A stretch of DNA of 64,000 nt, taken from NCBI GenBank assembly GCA_028554795.2, contig CM068841.1, positions 24,795,308 to 24,859,307 on the forward strand, written 5' to 3'. The notes below the pieces were generated by a model, which worked only from the letters and a program-made list of their open reading frames with translations, did not search any database and had not been told where the DNA came from. A program made the translations under genes and the position numbers. Source of the DNA: Sinohyriopsis cumingii. Lineage: Eukaryota; Mollusca; Bivalvia; Unionida; Unionidae. Of this stretch, positions 13,001-27,700 are shown in pieces; within the stretch, counting starts at the first letter, position 1; every line of letters begins with the position of its first letter.

Positions 13001-16000
13001 ACTTGCACCATTCTGGTCAGGGGTCCATCATCTTGACCACCAAGCCACTGCAGCTACATAAATGGAACACTAAATAATGGGAACAACAGCATAAGCCCTT
13101 ATATGTTTGCCTACATGTAAACCTCCCACTGGGGGGGTTTTCTTCCAAGATTAGGGGTGTTTCCTGTCCCTATAGTCATTCACTGAATTCTCCTGCATAC
13201 ACAAAATTATTACTGAAAATTTTCATTTTTTAAATTGTTTTACGTTTTGGTTCCAGCATAGTATGTTTACAATAAAACTGCCTGTGATCATGTGATTGAC
13301 TTGGTTTAAGCAGGGGAAGACAATGCAGTTCCTAATTTCATCCTCTGATCCTGTCAGCAGGGTCAGGTGGCTTCATCGCTTGAAGTTTGTCAATGTGGTC
13401 TAACTACATCTGAGCTGAAGTAAAATTCGGCAAGGATTAAATATGTTACTTGATTATGGTTGGGTTACTAATGAGTCCAATCAGCAAAAAACAATAAACA
13501 TTGCTTTGAATTTGTCTACAAGGCATGTTCTGCTTTGGTGCTTTAAGTTGTCAAGATGGATTAAGAGTCTATACTTCTTATGATGAAAAGTAATTTGGAC
13601 AGGATTAAAGATATTAACTGATTATGGTTAGATTACACAAGAGCTTAAGCAGCATAAGAAATGGGTCAGTTTGACTTCAGTTATTAAATTCTGTCAAGAT
13701 GTCTAAGTGTGCCAGTGTCAAAACACCAAAATCAATGCAACTGAAATAGCACTTAATCAAATAATTGTTGGAAACGAGAATTTCAAAGATTGCAAACATG
13801 TTCATAGGGACATGAATATGAATTTTGCTCTCTTGTACAAAAAAACTAACATTATAAATAAATAATTTCTCAGCAAGATATAGCTATACTTCATAATTAA
13901 AGTGCTGCAATTTTTAACACACAAAGAGATTTTCCAGGGTAATTGGGATGGTGGGTTGGTTTTTAACCCACAAAGATATTTTCCAGGGTAACTGGGATGG
14001 TGGGTTGGTTTTTAACAACATTTCTAACACTTTATTGGCTCCATCATGGGTGTGTGTGTGACTTTGATCTTTAACGAAGCTTTAAGTTTTTCAGTCATAT
14101 CGCTATGATGTCTGCAGTGTGGCAGTTTATAGTGATGTCTAGCACTGGGGCATCATGCAGCAGACACATGGCATCATGTCCCACCCAGACATTATCCTGA
14201 CACCAGGCTGACCAGTCCTAACACTAACCTTTTAATGCTGAATACCTAGCATGGCAGCTGTTATTACCATTTTTATAAGTCTTTGGTATGACTCTGCTGG
14301 GGTTCAAACCTGCGACCTCTTGCATCTGAGGCAGACTCTCTAACCACAAAACCACCAGAGGCTCTATCATGGAAGTTAAATGCCATTCCAAAGGATACAC
14401 CAAGGAGGCTGACCCTGACTGGCCTGGGCAGATACTAAATCCTTGGATCTGGTGCCAGAACTAGACCAACTGAGCCAACACTGCTCCCCATGGGTGACTG
14501 GGATTGAAGTCTGGGACTATCTTTTTGGAGAAGATTTGGGAATAAACTTTTCAAACTCTGGTTGCTGATATCGGAAAATATACATGTGAAGATTTCAGCC
14601 CATTTTCACTGCAATCATGACCCCTAAAAACCACAAGTTAAACTCTGTGCCATATCAATATCAAAAGGTAGTCACCTTGTGTGTAACCTTTTGGTTTTTT
14701 TCTTTAAAGGAAATGAGATAAGAATTGTTTTTTCACTGCATTTGAGAAGTCATGTGGGATAAACCAATCACATACCTGTGTACTCATTAATTTCATGTAT
14801 GATGTCATTAAGTTTATGACATCATGAATATCTGCAATGCTTCCTGCAGTTTTAGCAATGAAATGAAAAACTGTACCTGTCTATAAAGAATAGTCCTTGT
14901 CAACATATTTTATTTTATTTTTTAAATTGAAGGGAAAAGGCCCCATTTCATACCATCACCACCCCAAAACCATAAACCCTCAAAAAATTTACAGTAAGGG
15001 AATATTTCCTTCTGTGTTATGAAAAATTCTAATACATTGCAATGTTTTGTTCTTGTCTATAAATTAAGATATCATTTATGTGATTTCAACCAACATGATA
15101 AATTCCTTTAACCTGTTTGTCAGATTCTCATAAACCCCAATTTACAACTTACCATGTTTTCCTCCTGACACTATTCCCATGACTATTTGACCCCAAACTC
15201 CTGACCTGGCACTTTTCACTAAAGTTGTGTTCCACACCTTTGAATACAAAATAATATCAAATATATGTTCTATCCATAGTCTGTTCTATTTGAATAAAAT
15301 ACCAACACTTTACGATTAAGATATTTCACCTCCCACGACCACTAAAGATTTCTGATTTATTGTACTCATCTGACATAAAATAGTGTACAAAAGTTACTTT
15401 GTAAAAGCCCTCTCCTAATCTTTGACCCCAACTTCTTTCCACAAAAATAAGAAATTCCTACTTTATCTAGGCTTATAGATCCATATATATCCATCATGGT
15501 ATGTTCACATAATTAAAACAGTACATGAGTAATCCAACAACTGTTAGAAAAATCAAAACAATTTACAAACATTTTCAGTCAAATAGTTATGTACGGAATT
15601 CAATGCACACCCCCACTGGATACTGCACCATCCCCAGGGCATCTATTAAAATAACTATGATTTTTAAAAAAAACTGGTTCCACCAATCTGAAAATGCCTA
15701 GTTGATTACAGTTTGAAAATTCAGAAATACAGAACAACTTATTTGGTTCTCTATCCTTTCTACAGTCACAATGTAGTCATTCATACATCATATTAAACAG
15801 TCAGATAAATTTTATTTACAGAACACTGATTCCCATCAGAGCACTCAGAATGACCTAAATGTAAAAACCAAGGTGTGACAGACATATGGATGGACAATGT
15901 AACATTAATGCCACTAATATAGTTTTAAAAAGATGATTTAAATATGGTAGCAACATGAAGGTATAATGGCATCAGACATTCAGAGATCAAGGCACAAAAG

Positions 16001-18717
16001 GCATAGCATAACAACTATAGAACTATAAAACCCTGGGGAGAATCTCTCTCTCTTTTCTTTGTCTTCAAACTTTTCAATTACTTTGATCAATTAATACTGT
16101 ATAAATTTATCAGTTATCTCGATAATTAGGTATCCACACAAAATCTTTATCATCTAAATTGTGCATGTAATCAACAACCTACTGTATACAATATAAACTG
16201 TCTTCTTAGACCACACATTCTGCCAAAAATGGTCTTTCAAGACAAGTGGTCCATTACATTATGCAAACAAATCACTCCATACATTAAGCATCTGGTAATA
16301 GATGAAAGGTGATTTCCAAAAAAAGAAGTAGTCTTTGAAGTTAGACTTTATGGTACTGATACTGAATAATGATCTTAAGTACAGAATTATGCTAACAGAA
16401 GCTGCTTACCCCATAATCTGGCGACTGTGTAAAATGGCTTCCAAAAGATCTGAGTACTTACCTCATAATAATCTGGCAACTGTGTAACAATGGCTTCCAA
16501 CAGATCTGAGTACTTACCTCATAAAAATCTGGCAAGTGTGTAACAATGGCTTCCAACAGATCTGAGTACTTACCTCATAATAATCTGGCAACTGACTGAC
16601 AATGGCTTCCAACAGATCTGAGTACTTACCTCATAATAATCTGGCAACTGGCTAACAATGGCTTGCTACAGATCTGAGTACTTACCTCATAATAATCTGG
16701 CAATAGAGTATCAATGGCTTGGTACAGATATGAGGACTTACCTCATAATAATCTGGCAATAGACTATCAACGGCTTGGTACAGATCTGAGGACTTACCTC
16801 ATAATAATCTGGCAATAGAATGGCTTGGTACAGATCTAAGTACTTAGTATACCTCATAATAATCTGGCACATGACTAACAATCGATTCCTACAGATCTGA
16901 GTACTTACCTCATAATAATCTGGAAATAGAGTATCAATGGTTTGGTAAAGATGTGAGTACTTACCTCATAATAATCTGGCAACAGAGTATCAATGACTTG
17001 GTACAGATCTGAGTACTTGCCTCATAATAATCTGGCAATTGAGTAACAATTGCTTGGTACAGATCTGAGTACTTACCTCATAATAATCTCGCAACTGGGT
17101 ATCAATGGCTTGGTACAGATCTGAGGCATTGTCAAAGTTCTGTCCAACACTGTAGTGATCAAGTTTCTCTGCCCACAAATCTGCTATTCTTGAAGCCTCA
17201 TTGTCATGCTGTCCACAAAAAAACTCTGTGTATAAATACAACTGAAAGGGTTGGTTCCTTGCTCTGAATAGTTCATCATCATTAGTAATTTCCCTTGCTC
17301 AGAGCATAAATATCTTAAGAGTTCAAAATTTCTAGCAATATTTCACTGCCTTCATCAGCGACTAATGTTGATCACATGACTTATATTATGACCTCCTTAC
17401 TGAACATATCTGTGCCTTACTGAAACTGTGTTTGGACCACAAAAACTTTATCTATCGTGGGCAGTTTTATCAACAGACTCAGGGAGTGGCAATGGGGCCC
17501 CAAGTCTTGCCTATAGTTGCCAATCTATACATAGAGTTTCTTGAGAAAAAGGCCTGGGAATCGGCTAAGAATCCATGATCAATGTGGTTCAGATATGTGA
17601 ATGATACATTGACTGAACAACACAAGTACCATGTTCAGGAGTTCTCTGATCATGTCAACTCCATTGAACCACATAAATTATCCAGTTCACTTCAGAACAA
17701 GAAGAAAATGGTAAGCTACCATTCTTGGACAAGAGTATACATATAAACGATGAGTTTAATGCACCGCACTAACTCCCTAGTCACTTATGATAAAGATTTA
17801 TTGGTAGAAGTAGAGCATGTGAAAACAGCACTAAGGGTAAATGGCTATCCAGAGTGGATTTTCAAACTTCCAGAAAAGCAGAAAACACACCACACAAAAC
17901 CAGGAGTAGCATGTATGGAATGCCATATAGCCATGGTACATCAGAAATCGTAGCCAGAGTATTCATACAACATGGGATCAATGTATATCACAAAACATAC
18001 AACTCTTAAAGACAACTTTCACGTGTGAGAGACAAAAATGAAAATCTGAAAAAATGTGGTGTAATTTATTACATAAAATGTAATGATTGTGAGAAAGATT
18101 ACATCAGGGAAACAGGCAGAGTGTTATAAACCAGGATAAAGGAACACATCAGTAGAGAGTCATCAGTCATACATGAACATTGTCATAATATGGGACATTC
18201 ATGGTTCCCACGCTTTTCTAAAGATAAATTTCCAGGTCATTTCCAGGGTTTTTCCAGGATGAAATTAATTTTTTCAAGGTTCACATATGACCATTATGTA
18301 ATGGAGTTAAAGAACATTTTAGATTATAAAACATGCATTTTCTAAATCTAAAGATGGTTCTCTTTTATAACTCTCCAAAACATCTAAACCAGAGAAGAAG
18401 ATCATGTACAAAACCACAAAATGTATCACAAGAAACAAGTTTGATTATATTCCTTTAAATTGGCATGTAAAGTCATTTCAAAGTACAAAATAAAAGTTCT
18501 GACTTTATTTTGCTGACCTGCATTCTGTTGCTAAGTGGGAACAACATAATGAACATACATTAGTTTTGTTTCCTTTCAAACCTTCAATTCTAAAGAATTC
18601 TACAGCAATATATATATGCATTTCATAGTAAGTAACATTTCCTATTACAGAATAAAAAAAACAATAAATGCAAATAATTCAATACATATGTATGTTTAAA
18701 GTATGTATGTATATGTA

Positions 18718-18794
<77 letters not shown>

Positions 18795-21700
18795 CTAGAA
18801 AGTAAACATTTCCTATTACAGTATGAAAGAAAAAAATGCAAATAATTTGAATCTTGCCTTGTAATGAAAAGAGTTAACCCTGAATTTATCTGTACCAATA
18901 AAATCCCCAAAAAAGATTTTTCAAACAACCTAATCTCCTTAAGATGATCTGGTTAAAAATTCATCATTTGAAAATCATTTCAAAAGGGTTGATTTAAATT
19001 TTGACTAAATACCTTCAACAGTATATATTGTTGTATACACAAGGACTGAATTTTCTGTAAAATCAACTTGTAATTGGTTAAACCAATTCCCAAACCTGTA
19101 TTGATAAAGAGGCTTGTATCGTTTTTAATATATAACACAAGGGATGACAATTTCTCATTTCAGCTCTGAGATTCAACAATTTGGACTACAAATTTGGCTT
19201 AAAACGAATAGCAGTCCGTTTTCTAATCTGGGTTTCCTCCGAATATTCCCACCCCATTTTTCATAGTTGGACATTTGGGTGTGGGGTCACTGGAATTGCT
19301 TATTGAAAATTTGGAATTTGCTGCCACCATGTGGTAGTGACATATGGTAGTCACTTAACAGGAGGCCTAGAAAACTGAAATGTATGTATATCGACTTATA
19401 CCTGTATGAAATCGATAGGAAGATGATTTATTTTCTCATAAATGGCAAGTATTATAATTGTTGTCTTTAATCAGCTGAGAGACTAGACAAAACTATGGCA
19501 TAGATGAAACCTGACCATGTACTCGCCATTTGCATTACTAGTCACATGACTTCACAAATCTCAAACGACATCGGAAATCCAATAGTCACATGATAACAAC
19601 AACAAACTCCTTTTTAATGTTGTTGTACAGAAATTCAATTATATTAAATGAAAGTCTGATACTTTTTGTAAAAACCAGCAATCTGGCCAGTCCGATTTAT
19701 CAAGCAGATAGTACATGTCAATGTGGCTCCATGTTGTGGATCTAGTGTTGGTATATGGTAAGTAGTAGGGCCAAATGACTCCATGTTGTGGATCCAGTGA
19801 TGGTAAATGGTAAGTAGGAAAACCCATGGCTCCATGTTGTGAATCTAGCGTTGGTAAATGGTAAGTAGTAGGGCCCATGGCTCCACGTTGTGGATCTAAT
19901 GTTGGTAAATGCTAAGTAGGAAAGCCCTGGCTTCATGTTGTGAATCTAGTTTTGTAAATGGTAAGTAGTCAGGCCCATGGCTCCATGTTGTGGATCTAGT
20001 GTTGGTAAATGGTAAGTAGTAAGGCCCATGGCTCCATGTTGTGGATCTAGTGTTGTAAATGGTAAGTAGTAGGGCTCACTGCTCAATGGTTTGCATCCAG
20101 TGATGGTAAATGGTAACCAAAACAGGTCATGTCTCCAGTGTTGTAGACCTAGTGCTGGTATACGTTGTGGATCTAGTGTTGTTAAATGGTAAGTAGGAAA
20201 GCCCATGGTATCATGTTGTGGATCATGTGTTGGTAAATGGCAAGTAGTATGGCTCATGACTCCATGTTTTGGATCTTATGTTGGTAAATGAGAGTAGTAA
20301 GGCTCACTGCTCCATAGTGTGCATCCAGTGATGGTAAATAGTAACCAAAACAGGCCATGACTCCAGTGTTGTAGACCTAGTGATGGTAAACAGTAATTAG
20401 TAAAGCCCATGACTAACTGTTACAGATCCAATGCTGGTAAATGGTAAGTAGTAAGGCCCCTTACTCCAGTGTTGTGGATACAATTATGGTAAATGACTTT
20501 TCCTTAAGTTTTTTGAGGGTTTTGGCAGTTTTAAAATGAACATGATGATGATGATGATGATGATGGTACCAATGATGACTAATACAAAAACTACAACATT
20601 AAGACAAAATTTCATTTTAGTGGGTGAACACTTAATTAATATATGACCAACCTTAAAGCATTTGATGAATTGATATATTCTCAACAAAAGAGACTTTGGT
20701 TTCCTTCCATATGACATAATCATGCTAAGCTTGTGATCATCCAGAACAGCTCCAACAACGTTCATTTCTATCGCCTCTTTTTGACCCAACAGTGAGGACA
20801 ATGAATGCTGACCAATTATCTGCAAGAGAAGTTTAATCTGAAGATGTTGTAATAGTAATTATAGTAGCTGCAGCAACAGCTGTAGTAGTGGTAAAGGGTA
20901 AGGCAACAACAGCAGTAGTAGTGGTAAAGGGTAAGGCAACAACAGCAGTAGTAGTGGTAAAGGGTAAGGCAACAACAGCAGTAGTAGTGGTAAAGGGTAA
21001 GGCAACAACAGCAGTAATAGTGGTAAAGGGTAAGGCAACAACAGCAGTAGTAGTGGTAAAGGGTAAGGTAGCAACAGCAGTAGTAGTGGTAAAGGGTAAG
21101 GTAGCAACAGCAGTAGTAGTGGTAAAGGGTAAGGCAACAACAGCAGTAATAGCGTGTTATGTTTATTTGATTTAATTTATATTTGATTTAATTTAATTGT
21201 CTGTTTGTAAATTTTACTTTTTTTATTTTTTAATTTCTATACATGTCAATGTAATGTAATTTTGTTTACTAGAAATTTGATATTTTCCAGAAAATTCAGT
21301 TTGACCTGAATCTTTTCATAAATACCTAATAATAGAAACACTGTTTCAATTTTTGAGTTAGTCCCTGACCTTGATTCAGAAATCACTGAGACAAGTAAAC
21401 AACTTTTTATTTTTATTTTATATTTGAGTAAATTATTGGTTTTTATCAAGGTCATATTAGGAGTACATGATTTTTTATATGTAAATAGCCTCTATTTGGC
21501 AATTTTGGGTTTTCTGAAATTGTGCAGTAGTCAGGTTTTATACCAATGTCTATATAGATATTTCTCAGTTGGGCTTTCTTCTTTACAAAGTAAAGTGTCT
21601 TTTGTGGCAGTTTGGAGTTATTTTTAATTTTTATTCAGATTATTTAGATTCAAAAGGATTAATTCTTGTTCCTGGAAATATCTGAGTGCTCATACAGAAT

Positions 21701-24700
21701 TCTTGGACAAAGATATTTCATTAAATTTTATTCAGAAATTCAAACACTGGATTATTGTTTGTAAATAACAGAACTGTAGACCTTACAACACCATAAATGT
21801 TAAAGTATACGTCATCGCCTTCCATCTTGGATTTTTCGTCAGAACTTGAACTTGAATTCATTGGAACATTTCATACTAGGACTTCTAAAATTTAATTTGT
21901 GAATTATTCTTGGGTTATTTTTGGATTTTGATTCTTAAAAACCTTAAGTTCTTACTTTTTCATTTTCAGTGTTTTTTTGCAGGGAAATAAATTATTTGCT
22001 AAGTTTTACAAAGCTTGTTGTTTTCATTTTTTCATATGTTACTGTTTATTTGAGTTTAAACATGTAACAAGTGGTAAAGGGTAAGGCAGCAACAGCAGTA
22101 TTAGTGGTAAAGGGTAAGGCAGTAACAGCCCTAGTAGTGGGACAATGTAAGGCAGCAACAGCAGTAGTAGTGGTAAAGTGTAAGGCAGCAACAGCAGTAG
22201 TAGTGGTAAAGTGTAAGGCAGCAACAGCAGTAGTAGTGGTAAAGGGTAAGGATGCAATAATGAGAGGGTAAAATGACATGGTAAACATTTACAAAATTGG
22301 TAATCATAATATAAACATTGACATGGCTGTCAGTGATGCAGTAACTATCACTTCCAATTAAAGTCCCATATCTCTGCTTAAGATGTCTGATTAGTAGTAT
22401 TTTTCTGTGAATTTTTAATGTATGCATGAATTTCCTTCAATTCAAATGTGGCCTAGATAGAAAAAAAAGCTAAGCTGACAAGAATCTGTTGTACTGCACA
22501 GAGCATAACATCAGGAGAATACTGACATGGTTCTGTCATACTCCACAGAGCATAACATCATGAGAATATTGACATGGTTCTGTCGTACTCCACAGAGCAT
22601 AACATCATGAGAATACTGACATGGTTCTGTTGTACTCCACAGAGCATAACATCATGAGAATACTGACATAGTTATGTCGTACTCCACAGAGCATAACATC
22701 ATGAGAATACTTACATGGTTCTGTTGTACTCCACAGAGCATAACATCATGAGAATACTGACATGGTTCTGTTGTACTCCACAGAGCATAATATCATGAGA
22801 ATACTTACATGGTTATGTCGTACTCCACAGAGCATAACATCATGAGAATACTGACATAGTTATGTCATACTCCACAGAGCATAACATCATGAGAATACTG
22901 ACATGGTTCTGTTGTACTCCACAGAGCATAACATCATGAGAATACTGACATGGTTCTGTTGTACTCCACAGAGCATAACATCATGAGAATACTGACATGG
23001 TTATGTCGTACTCCACAGAGCATAACATCATGAGAATACTGACATGGTTCTGTTGTACTCCACAGAGCATAACATCATGAGAATACTGACATAGTTATGT
23101 CGTACTCCACAGAGCATAACATCATGAGAATACTGACATGGTTCTGTTGTACTCCACACAGCATAACATCATGAGAATACTGACATGGTTCTGTTGTACT
23201 CCACAGAGCATAACATCATGAGAATACTGACATGGTTATGTCGTACTCCACAGAGCATAACATCATGAGAATACTGACATGGTTCTGTTGTACTCCACAG
23301 AGCATAACATCATGAGAATACTGACATAGTTATGTCGTACTCCACAGAGCATAACATCATGAGAATACTGACATGGTTCTGTTGTACTCCACAGAGCATA
23401 ACATCATGAGAATACTGACATAGTTATGTCGTACTCCACAGAGTATAACATCATGACAATACTAACAAGAATCTGTTGTACTCCACAGAGCATAACATCA
23501 TGAGAATACTGACATGGTTCTGTTGTATTCCACATAGCATAACATCATGAGAATACTGACATGGTTCTTTAATACATCATTTAACTCTGTAAAAGCATTT
23601 TCATTAACATAACTTTTCCTAAATGACATTTTATTTCATTAAAGAAAAAACTGTTTCAAATTTGTAAGCTACTGTGCAGTTTATTAGTTACTAATGATCC
23701 TACAAGAACATCGTCTGCACATATCCAGGCAGTAAGTCGAGTTGCATTACCTATTTTTTCATTATCTGCAATATATGTATCATTAAGAAACAATATCATG
23801 CCAATCCTAAGAATGCTATACCTAAATTGCCAGATATATTCAACAAAGACATGTCTTAAAACTAAACTGTCGAATACATTCAACAAAGACATGTCTTAAA
23901 ACTAAACTGTCAAATATATTCAACAATGACAGGTCTTAAAACTCAATTGACAGATATATTCAAGAAAGACACGTCTTAAAACTCAATTGACAGATACATT
24001 CAAGAAAGACATGTCTTAAAACTCAACTGACATATATTTAACAAAGATGTGTCTTAAAACTCAAATGACAGATATGTTCAACAAAGAAGTGTCTTAAAAC
24101 TCAATTGACAGATATATTCAACAAAGATGTGTCTTAAAACTCAATTGACAGATATATTCAACAAAGACATGTCTTAAAGCTCTATCCTGTCATAAGAGGT
24201 AAAGGACATACAGCGAATGAAATAATGGAAAACTGAGTGGCATGTGGCATGGACAGTGGCTTACATATAAACAGATGTCAGCTAAAAGCCAAATTTGCAC
24301 ATGAGAGGAATGGTTGAGTTTCAAACTGATTTGATTAAACTAAATCATTTAGGTTATTTTACACCATTTACATATTTAAAATGTTTGGCAAACATTGTAG
24401 CCTCAATAGTTGTAGTAGTTGTAGTGTAGTAGCAAAAGCAGTAGTATTATCAGAAGCAGTAGTAGTAGCAGAAGAACAAGATCATGAAATCTCCTGTTTG
24501 TTTCAGATGGCTATTAGAAAAACTGAAGCCAAAGAAGTACCTGTTTGTTTATTTTGTTAAAAATAGGGTCCTTGTGAGAAAATAGAGACCACCTGAGGTA
24601 CCTGCTGTGACAAGTGGTCAGTGAGCTACCAAATTGTTGTTCTTAAGTCGCATAGACAGGAAATTCTTAGTCTAACCATGAAACTCCTTTGGCTGGTCAT

Positions 24701-27700
24701 TTACAGGTCAATATGACTTATCACAAGATCTTGAATTGTATCGGCCAAAAATTAAAAGTGATGTCTGTAAATATTGTAGATCTTGTCACACTTGTCAAAT
24801 GGTAGAAAACCAAGCCAGAAGATACCTAAGGCTCATTTGATGAACCATTTAGCAGAATACTTATGGTAGACTGAGTCGGTCCTTTACCAAACACCAAGTC
24901 AGGCAACCAATATTTGTTGACCATAATGTGTGCATCCGCAAGATTTTCAGAGGCGAATCCATTGAGAAATATTAAAACTAAAACCATATCAAAAGCTTTG
25001 ATAAATTTTTTTTATACAATTGTTAGTTCCTAAATCTGTCCAATTTGATCAGGGGTCAAATTATATGCTTGCAATTTTTCAGCAAGTTATGCATGCATGA
25101 ATTAGACATACAGCAATTTAAATCTTCTGCCTCTCACCCTGAAAGCCAATGGGCTTTAGAAAGAGTCCATAAAACGTTGAAGAATATGATTTATTCATAC
25201 TGCTTTGATACAGGAAACAATTGGGATGAAGGTGTTCATTTCCTTTTATTTACAGTTAGGGAATTAGTTCAAGAATCATCAGGTTTTAGTCCATTTGAAC
25301 TAATTTTTGGACATACTGTCCATTGACCATTTAAGTTATTAAAAGAGAAACTTCTTTCAAATGAAAATTCAGAAATTAATCATCTTGATTATGTTTCTGA
25401 TTTCAAGTATAAGTTGTCAAAGGCTTGTGAAGTAGCAAGAAATTGTCTTCACTCTACTCAGTACAAAAATGAAATTTAGGTTTGGCAAAAATACAAAGGA
25501 AAGAAGTTTTCATCCCAATGATAAAGTTCTTTGCCCATACCTCTACACCCCTATTAGTCTAAGTACATGGGTCCTTATACAGCTGAAAAGAAAGTAACTT
25601 AAATTATATCATTAACGCTCCTGAGAGGCAAAACAGAAGCAATATTAGCATATAAATATGTTAGAGTACGTTCATAGAGATAGCCCTGTTAATAATGCAG
25701 TCAATTCAGTTGTACCTGTCCTAAACTGAGGATTTAAGCGATGGAATACATTCAGACTGTAGTGACTTTGGTGTAACAAATCTTCAGAATTCAGAAATAT
25801 TAAACAATCTGGACCAGAAACTTTTACATCCACTGCCACAAGAAAAGAGTGAACCAAAACTGCTATTATTTGAATATGAGAACTTGTTTCCAGACATTCC
25901 AACATGAACAAATAAAATCTACAATGACACTGAAATTTTAGACTCTACACATGTGAAACAGCATCAGCACTAGATGAATCCTGTCAAACAGGAATGTTTG
26001 AAAAAAGAAATTCCACATTTGCTGGAAACTGATTTCATAGAACCAAGTAATAGTGACATGATATGACCATGCATTCTTGTGCCAAAAGCAGATAATACAT
26101 TCCGAATAAGCACGAACTATAGAAAAGTGAAGAGTGTGGCCAAAACCGATTCATTGCCTTTGCCCAGAATCAATGACTTCATTGACAAAATTGGAAATAT
26201 AAAATATGTCACGAAGTGTAACCTTTGAAAGGAATCTGGCAAATTCTACTCACAGAAAGGGTAAATGAAATTGCGGCATTAGTAACTCCATGTGGACTTT
26301 ATCAATATATAGTGATGTCATTTGGGATCAAAGGTTTGCCTTGTACTTTCCAATGCTTAATGAACAATGATCACATCTGGTCTAGATAACTGTGATGCTT
26401 GCATCGATTATGTCAGCAGCTACAAAGATACCTGGAAAGGTCACTTGAAAACCATTAAGAAATTCTTTGATCATCTTAGTGATGAAAATTTGACAATTTA
26501 TCCAAAAGTTTGTTCTACCATGCTTGTGTTAAATTTCTAAGACATATCGTGGGACACAGTAAAGTTAAACGAAAAGAAGTTAAGGTCAAGGCTATCTCTA
26601 AATACAATGTGCCTGTCAGTAAAAAGTGGCTGATGTAATTTTTGGGTATGGCTGGATATTATTGGAAATTTCGCTCCAGTTTTTCCATAACTGCTGAACT
26701 TTACCTCTACACCATGTGGACTCTTTAAAACCTTGACAGGCAAATTATTCTATATAGAAAGCTTGTTGCCATTTGGGTTCATTTTGGGAAAGATCAATTC
26801 TGTTCTTAAATTCTGCTTACCATTTGTTTTATAAAAATTAAGTATTTCATAATGTCTTTGCATTACAAGTAGAGTAAAACTGACACAACTCAAAATAATC
26901 CTTTTCTTCCAAAATATATCTTCTGCATTCAATATGGGTTTTTTTTCTTCTATTTTATTATCAGCTGGAGACCACAATCTATTCTTTAGCAAACAATACT
27001 GTAAAGTTTTGTACTTAAGTAACTCATCAAATGGAAATAACAAATAATAATACAAAGACATATTGCATTAAAAAAAATTCAAAGCTGCTTTCAGTCCATT
27101 CACAGTTTGAATGTTTGTGGTTCAAATCATTAATCATTTTCAAACATGAATCTAATGCAAATTACATTTGCTACTTAAAAAATATTTTTTTTACTATATT
27201 TAATCACTAGGTTTTATTTCTTAAAAATATGTACCATATGTCATTGAGTATTATAGGTATATAATAACACAACAGTCATATGTCTAATTTATTTGTGATA
27301 CATGATTACTTAAGGTGCCAATATTACTATACTTCACTGTATTATTTTGGATGTTCAATGAATACAAAACATAGGCAATTTTTTAATTTCAATAAAACTT
27401 TTATGATTACTGAAATCGTAATAGTTGTGATTATCTCCCCCGAACAAGCTAGGTGAGCTAACTTTTAAGATTTGCTCTTTATTACTATTTCTATATCAAT
27501 TATATTATAAATTTCCTATCAATTACATTGTATATACTGTTCATAGCTTCTAAGGTTTAAGCACTTACAAATTTGTGACATTTCAACAGTGTATATTGTG
27601 TAAACTATATTCTTCATACTTTTATAAACACTGTGGTGACAAGCCAAACTTTTCATTATAACACTATAATAGGTCTGTATATTTAAATACTAGTGAACAT

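Noticed and set aside
14772..14870. Possible extra exon between exons 13 and 14 with donor CACAG|GTATG
   Set aside because: In the phase needed to join exon 14 it has a TGA with no acceptor after it. The exon at 15153-15237 fits exactly and leaves no gap.
19639..20257. Minus-strand repeat proteins with Thr-Tyr-His-Leu-Pro units
   Set aside because: The 51-bp array is a multiple of three; spacing is irregular and several frames are open at once.
20859..21175. Proline/leucine and valine/lysine repeat proteins on both strands
   Set aside because: The 33-bp unit is a multiple of three, so frames stay open on both strands. There is no start context, splice site or family.
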